Source of the DNA: Irpex lacteus
Lineage: Eukaryota > Basidiomycota > Agaricomycetes > Polyporales > Irpicaceae
DNA length: 64,000 nucleotides
Direction of reading: 5' to 3'
NCBI GenBank assembly: GCA_001986395.2
Contig: MQVO02000038.1
Span: forward strand, 1 to 64,000
Every line of letters starts with the position of its first letter. The first letter of the stretch is position 1. A program made the translations under genes and the position numbers. The notes beneath the pieces were generated by a model. That model was given only the letters and a program-made list of their open reading frames with translations. It was not told the origin of the DNA and did no database searches. Positions 23,892-36,800 of this stretch are shown piece by piece.

Positions 23892-24107
23892 TTTTCGTCC
23901 GCAAGCTCTGGCAAAGTGTCAGCGACATAGTACGTTCGAGTTTTCAAATATCAACTCTTCAGGTAGTCTGCATGGGGCTGGTGGTGGACGAGGACAAGAG
24001 CAGGAAGACCTGCTAAATTATTCGAGCGCTCAAGCACATCTGCACGCTGGCTTCCGCTTCGGGCCAAGTACGACTTCGTCACCAACCACCACCACCACCC
24101 ACAAAAT
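23892..24107. promoter_or_regulatory. Shared promoter region between MRH4-like and Tom6-like genes
   Basis: Only 216 bp separate the two divergent start codons, so both promoters must lie here or overlap the genes. No TATA box was seen. Both products are predicted mitochondrial. Confidence 0.55.
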
Positions 24108-24335
24108 ATGGCTCGTCGCGCTGCTCCTCCCAACGCAGGTCCTGCATACTACAACGGTGCACCTTCACGAGGTGCTCTCACAGACCCCAACGAGTCCTTC
24201 TTCTCCGCTTTCCTGCGGGAGGAGATTTTCGCACCGGAGAAGTTGCCAGGAAACTTGAGCATAGTCACAGGAGTGGCGGTGTTTTTCGGAGGAATTGCCG
24301 CTATTAGGACGTTTGGAGAGCTCATCATTCCTTGA
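24108..24335 (+). CDS. Small single-pass membrane protein, Tom6-like
   Basis: A 75-aa single-exon protein. The first half is Pro/Ala/Arg-rich and polar. Residues about 48-70 form one membrane segment (NLSIVTGVAVFFGGIAAIRT) followed by FGELIIP. The size, the single C-terminal helix and the ending in a short F-x-x-L-I/L-P tail resemble fungal Tom6, a small subunit of the mitochondrial outer-membrane import pore. The sequence is too short to be certain; another small mitochondrial membrane subunit is possible. The ATG context aaaatATGG and the position directly divergent from the MRH4-like gene support a real gene. Confidence 0.62.
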   Translation: MARRAAPPNAGPAYYNGAPSRGALTDPNESFFSAFLREEIFAPEKLPGNLSIVTGVAVFFGGIAAIRTFGELIIP

Positions 24336-24913
24336 AAGGGCAAGTGTGTTGAAAGGTACGTGGAGAGTTGCATAACTCGTGATACAAGTGATGACCTGGC
24401 TTCAATAGGACAGTCGCCGTTCGGTGGTATTCATCGCATACCACATCGAAGATATATCGCATCCATGTGCTCTTCAAGAGCTTTTCATCCCGCTACTCAT
24501 CCCCATGTTACGCAATGTACACCACCACCTGCCTAATTCCCGTATAATTCATATCTCGAATGCGACATTCAATATAGCCCAGTAACTCATGAAACGATGA
24601 ACCTAGGGTGTTGTGTGTCTACGTACTTTCCGTTATGACTCTGACTATTATAATATGCTTCACTCATAGAACAGGCCATTCTACGGAGATAAGTATACAA
24701 CCAATTACACTACTGAAAGTGTACCCAGCAGCAAGAAACGAAACGGCACGTCAATCTCGGCAAATATCTCTACTCTCGTGAGCTATCCAAAGGCGTGAAT
24801 TCGCATGCGCCAACTATCAAAGTGGTACGTATCGAAGTTCTTTGTAGACCAAGTTTCTCATACAGCGTAAAGTGCGTCACGGCTATCCTCGCGCTGCCAT
24901 CTCCCGAAAGCAG
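24336..24913. other. Intergenic, 3' flanks of convergent genes
   Basis: The 578 bp between the ends of the Tom6-like gene and the NLR gene, without supported features. The 3' UTR of the small gene may be spliced (gtacgt near 24356). Confidence 0.4.
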
Positions 24914-27900
24914 TCAAAAGGGATCTCTGCTACTTAACTTCGCCCGTGAAAAATCCAGCAGAGTGAGACGACCACTGGTTCCCTCCAGGACAAGCTTATC
25001 CCCATACCAGCGGCCGAAGCGTCCTCTGTTCTTGGCTGGGATCCAGAGGATCTTTTCGTTACGTTCGTTCAAGACCCAATTTTCATTCTTGGACTTCAGG
25101 AACGGCCGCTCGCCTTCGAAATAGGTGGTGTAGAATAATTGCTGCCAAAGGATGTTCGAAAGACCCACTGGCTCAATATCTCGTCGATCCTCTATGATAA
25201 TAGTGCTGCCATCGGCCTCTGCAACTCTCGTCCAGTCCAATTCTTGCAGTATTGGGGGTGAATCGGGGGTCATCGCGGGAAAATTCCACAATGTCTTGAA
25301 AACCCTGCCGGATTTGCACTCCGCAGTGAGTACGAGGGCCAGCGGGTTCGAAGGATCCGGGGCTTCGTACTTGATACTTGTTACATAGTCCTCCCCGAAA
25401 ATTGTGACATCGCCAATCGGCCCAGACGCCGTTAGCCCTTTCGCAGCGAGATATATGCAACCGAGTCCGCCTTCATCCTCGTCTCCATCCTCATCCTCGT
25501 TTCCATCCTCGTCTCCATCCTCATCCTCTCTCGGTGTAACTATCCAACACCTTATGTTTTGTGTCTCAAACGCATATCTTCGTGCCGAAAAGAATCCAAA
25601 GGTTCCATTGTGCGCAAACGGAAACAAGACGTCGCAGGTACCCATGGCTCCCATTGGTATCCCCAGGTCAAGATCCCACCGTTTGTCCCCTTCGCGCCAG
25701 TCCCAAATCATCAGGTGATTCTGCTCGTCGGACGAAACGATGTATGTATCGTCGGGAAGGAAGATCGCGTTGCAAATTTTACTAGAGAAACCACGGAGCG
25801 TAGTGCAGAGCGTTCCGTCTACCGCGTTCCATACCTTGACGGTTTTGTCGGATGACGCAGTGACGATATGCAAACCATCTGGAGAGAAATGCGCGCTGGA
25901 GATACTGCCTTCGTGATCATCGGGGTTGTGAACCTCGGCAGCATCGGTATCGTCGCTGTTGAGGTCCCAGAACGTGATGTGGGCATCCTCAAAAGCAGAC
26001 GCGATGAATCTGCCGTCTGGTGAGAACGTGGCAAAAATCGAGTGCGCTGCGTTATTACTCTGTCCAAGCTTGCGGGAACCCTTCTCGGGCGCTTTGATCT
26101 GCTTCAGCGGGTTCATCAGGAATACGCTTGTCGCACAAGTGAGAGCAATTAACATAGGATTGGTGGGCGAAAACTGCATCGACTTGACGAAGGGACCCTT
26201 CTCCTGGGGGCATATGATCTGGAAACGGAGATGGCCCGAATCAGTATCCCAGAAACCGATGAATTCGTCCGTATTAGCTGCGATGATGCTCCCGTCGCAG
26301 GACGACACAATCTCTCTCGGTGGTTTTGTCATATTCGGCAACCCATCAGGCGTAAGTACTTTCGTACGCATCCCAGTCTCTACGTCCCACAACTCCACAC
26401 GTCCGAGGTTGGACGGGAGAAGCACGATACTACGTGTCGGTCGTCGCAGCCAAGACATGGTACCGCGGACGGAAACTGGTAGGTCCTCAACGTCACAGGA
26501 AAATTGGGCATCGCATTCGTAGGTCTTCATATTCCAGGACCTTACGCAGCCTCGAATATCGAGAGAGAGGAGCAGGTTGGCGTTATATGGATGAAACGTT
26601 ATGGTTCGGATGGGTATACCATCTTGCGGCCGCAACTCAGTTATCATCGCTCCAGTGGCCATGTTCCATAGGAGAACGCCAGACCCGGACGCCATCGCAA
26701 GTATCTCATCATCGATAGAGAAACTGATCGAAGAGACTTCTGAGTTGGTTTGATTGGGTCTGGCAAAACTGGCCAGCCGTTCGCCAGTAGAAGCTCGAAA
26801 GACATGGCAATAGCCCCAAATACCAGTTACGCACGCGGCAAGCATGGTCCCATCATGGGAATACTCGAGGATGTTATAGGTGTATCGGCCTCTTATGGTT
26901 CTCGCTTCCGCCGACCAGACATCGTCGACACCCAATATCACCTCTGCCTCGTCCTGTAGATCGTCTGAGTGCTGTTTCCTGAGCAGTGCGTTTCTCGGAG
27001 AGAAGAGAAGAGCAGAGTGGTAAATGTGGGCGACGGAGACTTGGACCGCGCTGAAAGATTGAAGAATAAACCTCTGTCCTTCATGAATCCATCGTACCAA
27101 GGTCTGACATTGATCGCCACACTGCAAAGGTTAAATTAGCGCAAATGATAAGCCATGAGAGACGTCCATCGTACAGTTGAAAGCCACGCATATACGTGGT
27201 CAAGAGACTCTACTGAGCGTCGTAGTTCATGTAGAAGAGCTAGTACTTCGAACCACCACAGTTGCTGTGTGGTAGCAAAGTGTTGAAGGGACGACCGTAA
27301 CTCGGAATTCGACGTAGTTATACGAGCGCGCCGATTGGGATCCGACAGGAGGTGATCCGCCCAGAATCTGCAAGCATATCTAGTTGCTTCAGTGATACAC
27401 GCATCTCTACGTGCGGCTGGGAGACTATCGTTCACTGAGTACCGTGGAAGACCGCATATGTTCTTCTTCAGGTTAAGCCGAAGTAATCGAAAGCAGTGTA
27501 TAGTGACTTCGTATTGCAATTCATCCGCCCTGACCAGGAATCGTTCGTCCGTACATCGCGTCTGAGAGGTGAGAAAGTCGGGAAATGATTTGTGAAAGAA
27601 GCGAACGGGGTGGGCGACGTTATCCGGTACGTGTATCACTGACTGAAGCAAGTTCAGTAGTGTTCGAACGTCGAACGCATCGACGCCGAGTAGCTCCGCT
27701 ATGGCGGCACAAGAAAGGGAGTCGCAGGCGACGGCGAGGAAACCGAGGACGAGTGGGAGTTCGGGAAAGCAGTCTTCGTCGATGTAAGGGAACGCGCCAT
27801 GAAGAATACCAAGGTAGAGAGTATCAAGGGCAGATAGACCGTTACGCGTTGACTCACTCTGCAGTACCAGAGCGAGCTGTTTCCGCGGGTTTCGGCCCTG

Positions 27901-29964
27901 TCTGTCAATAAACTTGACGATGGTCGATGCATAGATGAAAAGCCCGCTCGCTCTGGATACTAGTTCTTCAACATGGGCTTCTTCCGGCCAGTCGATAGTG
28001 GGGTCCATGATGTCGTTACGGCGAATAGCTAACTCTCGGAACTCCGTCCTGAGGAACAGCCTGATGTCATGATCCACGGACGCCGAACCTACTTCGTGAA
28101 GTACCATGACGTCGGAGACAGGTCTCAGACCTTGCAGCCCGAAGCCAGCTCGAATGTGAGGCTCCGGTCTGCTTGTAATGAAGAATTTGATGGAGGGAAT
28201 AGACGAGACGACATCGGCAAGGAAACTCAAGACGAGGGATACGGAATTGTCGTCACGACACTCGTCGAGGGCATCCACCACGATCACCGCCTCTATCTTA
28301 GACTGCTTCACGGGTTTGACGAAGAGTTCGGCGAGCTGATCCTTCAGCGCCTGAGATGCAATGTCGGGACTCTTCTTGAGGACTCGTAGCATTTCTTCCT
28401 TGTACAGCGTAGACCGTGGAATCCGACTGCATGCCAACTGGAAGGCGAGGGTGGGGAATATCAGCTTGTAATTGCCCCTCTGCTGTGATTCCCGCGAGCA
28501 GAAGAAGCTTGCACCGAGCCGATCTTCCTCGAAGAGCGACTGGGCGATACTTTGCGCGATGGTCGACTTCCCGCTCCCCGCATGTCCATTCAGCCAATAG
28601 ATCTGCTTCGCGTTGGGATCGCTAGCCCAGGCTTTGATACTGCGCAGAATATCTACTCGCGTTCCCTCAAGGCAGCGTGAGCGCTCATCGGATCCGTTGA
28701 AGCCAGCGTCCTTCACCCGCGCCAGTTTATCGAGTAGATGCAATTCATCTATGAGAATATAAGAAGATCAGGCCTTAATACCTCTCGAACAATCAAAAGT
28801 GGCCTTACCGTAAGTCTGTAAGGCACGCGAATAGGGTGAGTCCATACTACTCCCAGAGAAAGATCCACTCGCAGTAACTTACCAACTGCTCAGCATTCAT
28901 TGCATGCACCTCTTCGACAAGAGGGAGTTGTCTCCTCCCCATATCGTGTAGACTCTGCGTGAGAGAAACCTTGATAGAGTACGATGAGAGACAAAATTAA
29001 GAGATTCTACATCCCGTTCACCTGGTAGTCGACCAGAGCCTGTTCGACCTTTGTAAGGTATTCGTGGATTCTGGCGGCAATATCAGGGGCTGTCAGAATA
29101 CGTTCGAGTGTGCTTTGCTGCCTCAGCGGATCGAGAACCTTGCTGATATTCTGCAAAGTTCTTAGAACAAAAGGGTGTCAGAGCATATGATGCTAGTAGC
29201 TGATGCGACCGTTACCTCTCCAGCACAACTCGACCTTCGTGCTGTGCGTCTCCATCGGGCTTCGCTGCCACGAGCCTCTTGATTTCCGTTATACGCTCGG
29301 AGAGATTATTCAAGTCCACATCGTTTTCTCCCACCCGCTGTATACCCGATCAGCTCATCGCTTCTACAGTGCTAGTTGACCAGTGGACACTGACCTCTGC
29401 GATTTCGACGATAACTTTGATGCCACTTGCGACACTCTTGAGAGGCGGCAGGGCGTCGGATACGGAGTCGACTAAAGCTAACACTGTCTTCCCTGTACCC
29501 TTAAGCAGATTGGACAGCCTTTGTCGCCCGGTGTCATCATCCGTATGCGTGTCTTCCGCACTCGCAGGAACATCGACGATGACCTCCTTCACCAGCTCGG
29601 GAGAACTATCATTACCACTCGCGTTTACGGGGCCGACAGCGGTAGTCTCGACGTAGACTGAGGTCGAGTTCTGCAGCACTGCGTTCGAATTACTTTCGTC
29701 ATTCCTGCGGTCGGTTTCAAGGCCTTGACCAGGATCGTTTATTGCGGGTGGATTCGTTGGGCGTTGATGGTTGGGAGTATCTGCGGTATGTTGAGGTGGC
29801 GAAAGACATAGAAGCCGGCGTAGCCAGGTAAACATCGTTCTAGGAGTAACGGTGGTGAACGTCAGGGAGGGGGCGGATACTTTCGTTGAATTTGCAAGCT
29901 CACCAAACTCCCGCGCAAAGGCCCACAATCCTTTTCCCAATGTGTAGAACGGCGATCCAGCCAT
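24914..29964 (-). CDS. NLR-type NACHT-WD40 protein
   Basis: A STAND NTPase of the fungal NLR class, related in architecture to HET-E-like incompatibility proteins, which act in non-self recognition. Seven exons: 29964-29395, 29337-29216, 29160-29022, 28969-28883, 28815-28809 (7 nt), 28748-27175 and 27121-24914, summing to 1568 aa. Residues 1-300 are a helical region without a recognised effector domain (DALPPLKSVASGIKVIVEIAE, then RILTAPDIAARIHEYL). The link DELHLLDKLARVKDAGFN leads into NACHT: Walker A GHAGSGKS near residue 365 and Walker B VIVVDALDECRDD. From residue 833 about seven degenerate WD repeats follow (FSPDGLHIVTASSDKTVKVW is the clearest), interrupted by an acidic D/E/G stretch. 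The repeats differ strongly from one another, unlike the near-identical repeats of HET-E. The ligand is unknown. Confidence 0.92.
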
Positions 29965-31995
29965 GGTAGACGTGCATCAATGGCCACGACCCAGGGCATG
30001 AGGCTGTCTTTTTGAGCGGTAGCCATCATTGTGTCACCTCGATGTTAACATCCTGCCTGTGCATGTGAAGAAAGAATTGAGTTGTCGCCCTACCGTTTCT
30101 CAAGGAAGACCTCATTCACCCAGGACTTTGGTACATGAAAAGGTCCGTCATAGGATGATCGATGGAATCGTGCAGCGTGCTACTCCGGCCATAAAGACGG
30201 TGCACTTAGGGCATATCCAGTACCTGGTGTATGGCGGGTACGTACAGATAAACGCTTGATATCGTGGCTCGGGACGCGCCATACCTCAGGCCTCAGGCAC
30301 TGGGCTTTCGCGCGTTCATACGGGGTGCTACGAGTTACGAAGATGCGAATTGCGCCGACGAGAACCACAGTCAGCAGACTGAGAAAGCAAGTCATTGATG
30401 GCGCACCAGAGGGCGCTTTCAGCGTACTAGTAATAGTATTATAAGCAGTCTCGGGTTTCTATACGTATCACTGGCGGAACAGAAATCGCTATTTATTTAC
30501 CTCTCGAGGAACCTACCTAAATTATTTTTACGCCGTTAGCGAGGTATTGTGGTCATATATGCATTAATTGACACACCAAGGAGAGTCGTCCTTAATATTG
30601 ACCGGAGGAACTGCCATGGACGAAGCAAAGGGAACCATCCAAAATAACGCATCCTAGGGCTGGTGTGTGCGGATTTTCGAGGCAACGGATGTGAATGCTT
30701 GTGCGCGGTCCCAGACATGTGAAGAGCGTTATGGGTCTAGCAGAGCAAACCATTCGAATCAAGGGATACGTAGGAAGGTTAGCAGATAGAAGGCAGTTCA
30801 GAACTTCACACGATCTAAAATCTGAAAGTCAAAAATTGAAAAAAATATTGGTACGTTTCTCCAAGCCATCCACGAACACGCGCACATTTTCATGTTCGCG
30901 CCTCGGAAATGAAAATCTAGAAAGTGGTCATGAAGAGTATTCGAGTAGAACTGGGAGGTGGCTTACTGGGACGTGAATTGTATTAGCTCAGGCCGGCCTC
31001 GCCGTTGCCAACCTCACATCCCACGCTCCGTTGATAGCCCACACAGTTCCACCTAGCATGCCAAAGTCTTGATATAAGTGCACAAACCTAAGCACATACG
31101 CATGTCCCAAATGGCCCCAAGGGTTGGATTAGGACGTGCGCAACGACACGCAAAGACGTGCCAAACCACGGCGCAGATAACCCTCGCGCTTGTTATTCAT
31201 CTATTCTTGTCCATGAATACTGAGCCTAGTAGAGGACACACCACAACCTTCATCAGGCATCGGTGCCGCAATGAGACGCTGTGCGGCTCACTTCTTCATC
31301 CTGACTTCTAAGAGGGCGTCGTCAGCAGCGACCAGAACTCGTCTAGCGCAGACAGTACAATAGTGCAGATTACCACGCAGCGCCTCATCCGGCTCACCGT
31401 GCTTGCCCTCTGCCCTCAAATTTTCGTCAGCCACTTCCATGGGGAATTGTTAAAACCATAGATTTTGCAGTAGCCATGCCATGAAATGGTCGTGTGTTGA
31501 CCTGTCGGTATTTCTCTTTTATCGGCTTTTACATCTGCATGCTCCGACGCTTGGCTTTGGGGAATTGCGAGGACTCGACATGTCACTCGTTGATGCCCTT
31601 GTCTCTCTCGCGATATTGGTCGCAGAGAGGGATTGAAGATAACTCTGCACTGGAGCGAATAGAGAAGGGCGGCATCAGCTTTTCGAAATAACGGCCATCG
31701 CCTCTCTTTCCCGCAAGAATCTTAGCTCACCTCACTTGTTACCTTACGGCAACATATACTGCAGTTCCCGCTGTGTTCACCGAGGCTATCGGGAAAGACA
31801 TACGCTCTACAATAACGATGAATGATCTGCCGCTTGGTAACTTGGTCAGAGGTGGGAATAGCATCTAATTGTTCCAAAGACGATAGAATGCATTATGGAT
31901 ACAAGTGCGAATACGTGCCAGGTATTAGTGCATGGGGTAATCTTATGTTTAACATGTCGGTCAAAAGGAATGTGCGGTCGTGACTCATGCAGTAC
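29965..31995. other. Intergenic, 2.03 kb
   Basis: Upstream flank of the NLR gene and 3' flank of ISA1. Only short, overlapping, domain-free open frames were found on both strands. No tRNA, repeat or mobile-element end was recognised. Confidence 0.5.
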
Positions 31996-32753
31996 TCATG
32001 ACCCGACTGTGAAGGACTCTCCACATCCACATGCGTCCTTGATATTCGGATTCTTGAACGCAAACTTTGCGCTGTAGAGTATTGGATTAGAAGACGAAGA
32101 GAGACAAGTTGGTTAATGCGCACCTTAAGCCATCCTCCTTCCAGTCCATCTCGCTCCCAATTATCGAGAACAGCGCCTTGCTGTCGATGAGCACCTTCAC
32201 GCCGTCCTGTTCTACCACTTCATCGAACTTCCCAGGCTTATCCACGTACTCAAGGTGATACGATAGTCCAGCGCATCCCTTGTTACGAACGCCTATGCGA
32301 AGATGCTGTGGTGTGGGACTCTTCATGAGAGCCTTCAACCGCTCCACGGCCGTCGGTGTCTATTACGGCTCAGTCAGTTGATGATTTCGAGACATTTTAC
32401 ATGATACAATGCACCATTGTAATAGCAGCCTTCGCAGCACGTATCTTTGGTCTCGGTCGTTCAGCCTTGGGCACAGGCGGAGGCCGAGCTGCGACCTGTG
32501 GTGAAGCCGCATCTGCTGACAAATCCTTTGGGGATGGTCGTGAAGTCGACGGTATCACGACCGGGGGTGTTTCTCCTAGCGTCGGCTTACTTCGTGGAAC
32601 TGGTAGAGGTGTATTTATCGAGTTTGGTGAGAAGGCGGACATCATCGCGTGTCGGTGTATTGGTGTGCATATCGAGTGCGAAGAGGAAAAGTGGGAAGCG
32701 AGAAGTCGCGATGCATGTTGCGCCCGGTGTAGACGTGCAGTTACAGCAGCCAT
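31996..32753 (-). CDS. ISA1: Iron-sulfur cluster assembly protein ISA1 (ISCA1), mitochondrial A-type carrier
   Basis: An A-type Fe-S carrier for maturation of mitochondrial [4Fe-4S] proteins such as aconitase and lipoyl/biotin synthases. Exons 32753-32415, 32359-32124 and 32071-31996 give 216 aa. Residues 1-110 are an Arg/Ser/Pro-rich leader (MAAVTARLHRAQHASRLLAS) fitting a mitochondrial presequence. The conserved domain begins at AAITMTPTAVERLKALMKS and holds LRIGVRNKGCAGLSYHLEY with the first cluster-binding Cys, the block FDEVVEQDGVKVLIDSKALF and the C-terminal KDACGCGESF with the C-G-C pair. All three ligand cysteines are present. The last exon supplies the CGC motif, so its acceptor matters: AG|C completes GLSAKFAFKNPNIK. 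Confidence 0.95.
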
Positions 32754-33881
32754 GGTTGTGTCAGACGACCGTCAAACTCGCTGTGGAGGACGGTGGCGAG
32801 AGTGACAGAAACGTTGGGGACGAAGAGCGGATGAGGGTACGGAGCGAAAGGCGGGCGTCGGCGAAGTGATGTGGAGATACTTTGAGATATTATGTAATAC
32901 AGCCAATCACATGTTGTACTTTACGAGGAAAGTGATAAGTCCGGAAAGGCAAGTGTATTAGATCAGTTGCTTATCGGCCGATAAGATTGCGAGACACCTC
33001 CTTCAATATTACTGAGCACCTAGACAGACACGCACAATGGTTGCATTGACATGAGCAACATTTCCCCAGTGTAACAAAAACCTGAACAATCCCTTGGCTT
33101 CTTATGCGGGACTTCGCACCGAAATTTCTATGTCCGCGCTGCGTCTCTAGCCGTCGCTGCCATACCGGTCCAGCAACACCTCGTGAATTACGTAGCAAGT
33201 TGGAAAGCCCCTGACAGCGGATGCGGAGTCCGTCTCTTCTCATTGGCAATGGTACGGTACCGCCACAGGTCCATAACCTCAAGGAATAATGGCACATTGA
33301 GCAGGGTGTACATATACACAACCAAGGTCCATACGAACTACGCAAACCAGTAGTAGACACAAACATTGAGTACTATGCTGATGATGGGGTTGATGAGATG
33401 CTAACAAGAATGCAGGAAGAAACACGAATTGGGTGGCGATGTAGAGTACATATAAGCATGGGATGGCGCTGGACGGTTGTGTATGCAGGAGTAGACGAAA
33501 CAGTTGCAAAAACGGACACATGGCTAGAATTACGAAGAAGCTAGTGAAGACGTTGAAAAGCACAGCAGATGGATGGGGAATATCTTTGTATACTACATAT
33601 AACTTGAAGAGGAACGATGTAAGAACGGGGGAAAATACGGAACCCACGACAACCACATTGAGATACAATGTCCATGGCAATCGCAGGACGGAAATTGGGA
33701 ATAGAGAGGGAGGAAAGCAGGGCCCAGGCAGTACAAGACATGCGCGAGCGTGGAACGCTTGGTGAGGAATGATGATGGCGACGGTAATGAACTATAAAGG
33801 AGTACAGGTACAGATAGATGAATGGGAACAGGAACGGAGCAGCGGTGTGTGAGGTGGGAGAGCGAAAATATAGACGACAGA
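32754..33881. other. Intergenic, 1.13 kb
   Basis: The promoter of ISA1 and the 3' flank of the phosphatase gene. A hydrophobic 133-codon minus-strand open frame (33279-33680) lies in the presumed 3' UTR of the phosphatase gene and is not supported by homology or splice sites. Confidence 0.5.
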
Positions 33882-36800
33882 TCAAGCAGGCGGAGGTGAG
33901 CTCAGCATGAGCGACCCAAGCTGCACCCCACTGTCCTCATCCTTGCTCACCCGCGGCGTGGCAGGCCTTCTCTTAACACTCGCTCGCTTGGTGAGTCTCG
34001 GCGCCCCTTGCGAATCCTCCGAGACAAGCTCAGTAGGGCTCGCCTGCCTCTTCGTCCTAGGTGACATCGGACTACCAGTAGGGACCAACACTTCCAGCAA
34101 GGGTGACTCCTGCGATAGGGGAGTGCGACGAGCGCCGTGCTCGTCCAAGGCCAAAGCCGGACCGAGCCCGATGTTCTCCGCGCGGTCGAGGCCAGGGGGT
34201 CGTAACGGCATAGGCGAGACAAGCATGTCGCTGCTCTTCGATGCAGCAGCTGGCTTCCCGAATACAGATGACATCGAGGGAGGTCGTACCGATTTGTCAG
34301 TATCCGCGACGGCCATCTCTACGTCCTTGACCATGCCTCGCTTTCTGTTCTTCTCCTCGTCCATTATCTTGAGGACACCCTCGATGATCGCTCGGTGGAC
34401 GAAGACGTATTGCCTCAGGCTCTGGCAGAGACTCATCCTTTGCTCCCTCATATCCTCGATTACCCTCCTGATTGGCTCGTCGTACGAAGACAACAGCGGC
34501 GGCGAACGGTTATCGTGCAGCCTCCTTGGCTCAACGTAGTCAAAGGCCATGCCGCGGGGGCTAGCTAGCACAACATCTCGCTCCCACTTCGGGCCCTATG
34601 ACATATCCAACAACACGTCAGAACAGCCATCTGAGTCAACGTGCATATTACTCACCACAGTCCGCCAGGAATCCATCGCAGGGCCGGCTTGCGAGGTACT
34701 TGACGACGCCACTCGAACCGTTGACTTGTCCTGCTGCAGCGACGACGAGCTATCGCTCGATCCAAGCGTCGGGTCCACAGCTTTAACAGCTTGCGTGAGA
34801 CTTGTGGTGCTCGTGTGATTGGACGACATCACACTGCGCGTAGAGAGCGAAGTCGATCGAGGAGTGGACGACGCACCACTGCTGCTATCCGAAGGACCAA
34901 CGTCGCGTTGAGGTGAGCCTGCTTGCGCGATTTCGCCACGATTATCCGGTGTTGACGAAGAGTGACGATCGTTGTCCGCCAGCGCAGCTATGGCCTTTGC
35001 ATGTCCAGTCTTCACTTCTTTAAGCAGTGCCGGCGAGGCCTTCAACTGGCTGTCCTTCTTTGAATTAGCATCCACGGAGTCGACATCCATTGGGGCTTGG
35101 CCATTTCGAAGTCCAACAATAGGTACGTGCACCTCATTTCCTCCAACCTCCATAGGCATCGTCAATCCCGTATCCACTGTCTTGTCGAATGGGCCTCGGT
35201 CAACATCCATCCTCTCCGCGTGTTCCTCTCCAGGCAGCGAAATCGGACTCTGGCTCAAGCTACTCGCAACACTGCTCACATCGCTCTTCACCTGATACTG
35301 CTGTTGTTGCTGCCTCCTCTTCCGCATCTCCCTTCTCACTCCATCAAGGACAGCATCAACAGCGATGAACCCACCCGTACGACCCACACCAGCCGAACAG
35401 TGCAACAACACAGGCGCACGTCCTACCGCGTGCGTCGCGACACCCGTGACAGGATCGACATCGCCCCGCCCGCCTAGCGTCTCGACCGACGGCGGGCGCT
35501 GCTCCTTCGGCGGTGTACCAATCGGGCTCTTGCTCCAAGGACCCTCACCCCACTGCATACCACCTTCTACCCGAGTATTCTCAACGATCTCGTCCACCTC
35601 CTTCATCAACTCCAACAGCCCCCTTGGGTCCTTGGGTACGTCCAAATCCGGCCAATCCAGGTACTGCAGCTGTGTCACGATCCGCGGTTTCGCCTGTGGG
35701 TACTTCTTGTTTGTCAACTGGAACACCCGTCGTATCGTGTGGTCCTCGTGTTGTTCGCCGGGACGTTGGACTTCGGGGACCTGTGGGAAGTTGAAGAACC
35801 CACTGGACGACTCACGTTCCTTCCTGCGCTTCTCTCGCTCGGGGCTATCCGTCGTGGATATGAGCTTGAGCTGCAAAGAGCCATAATCGCCCTCGTTCCA
35901 GTAATTGCCGCACTTGATGAGCGCACTCTCGACTTCGCGGGTAAGCATGACTATGACATGAACGTTCTCTTGCCAGCACAATCTGCACAGAGGGCGTCAG
36001 TTCATAAACGGCAATATCATCAACCAGATAATACCTACGTCCAAAAGTCTGTGAACGTCGCGGGGAGTGGCCCCTGCGTCGCGATATACCGCTTGTTCGT
36101 CCCCAGCGGTTGCACGTAGCTCGCATTCATATAATCGTCATCTTCCGGACACGACTTCTGCAGACGCACGCGCGCGTGCTCGAACGGCCAAATGTTACGA
36201 TACCTGCGAAGACCAAAAACGTCAGCATCGATCAACAAAGTTATGACCGGAAAGATTGACAACGGAGATAGAGGTCTAGATGCGGTGAAGAAAAAATTAT
36301 GAACGTACCGGTTCTTCTCGCCCTTCTCGACGCCTGCTGTGATACTATAAGGGAACGCAATTTGTGCCGCACCCTCTTCGCTCTTGGACGTCGACGCCTG
36401 TGACAGCGAAGATGTCGAAGTGGTGACAGACCTCGGCTGAACAGTCGCATTCGACGAGCTCCCAGAGCTGCTCGTGCTGTTGCCCATCGGCATTCCAGAT
36501 TTCAGCCCAGGAAGGACCCTCACACCAGCATATCCGCCAGGCAAGGCACCAGATGACGAGGACGGGGCAGTAGACTGCGCCGAGGTCGAAAAGGTTGTGC
36601 TCTCCTTCGAATGGTGTTCCATAACGCCCATCAACCGCCGCTGCTCGCCGAGCTCGATCTTGTAGAACTGCATCGCAAGGGCCTTGGCTAGATCGTCGCC
36701 CGAGCTTTCGCCTTCTGAAGGATCCGTGGAAGTCACTTGGGGAGAGCTGGTAGCAGCTTGTGGCTGTGTGGCAAGCGGATTAAGGGATATAGAGGCGAGG

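Noticed and set aside
33279..33680. 133-codon hydrophobic minus-strand open frame
   Set aside because: Falls in the presumed 3' UTR of the phosphatase gene; T-rich reverse-strand sequence easily gives hydrophobic open frames.
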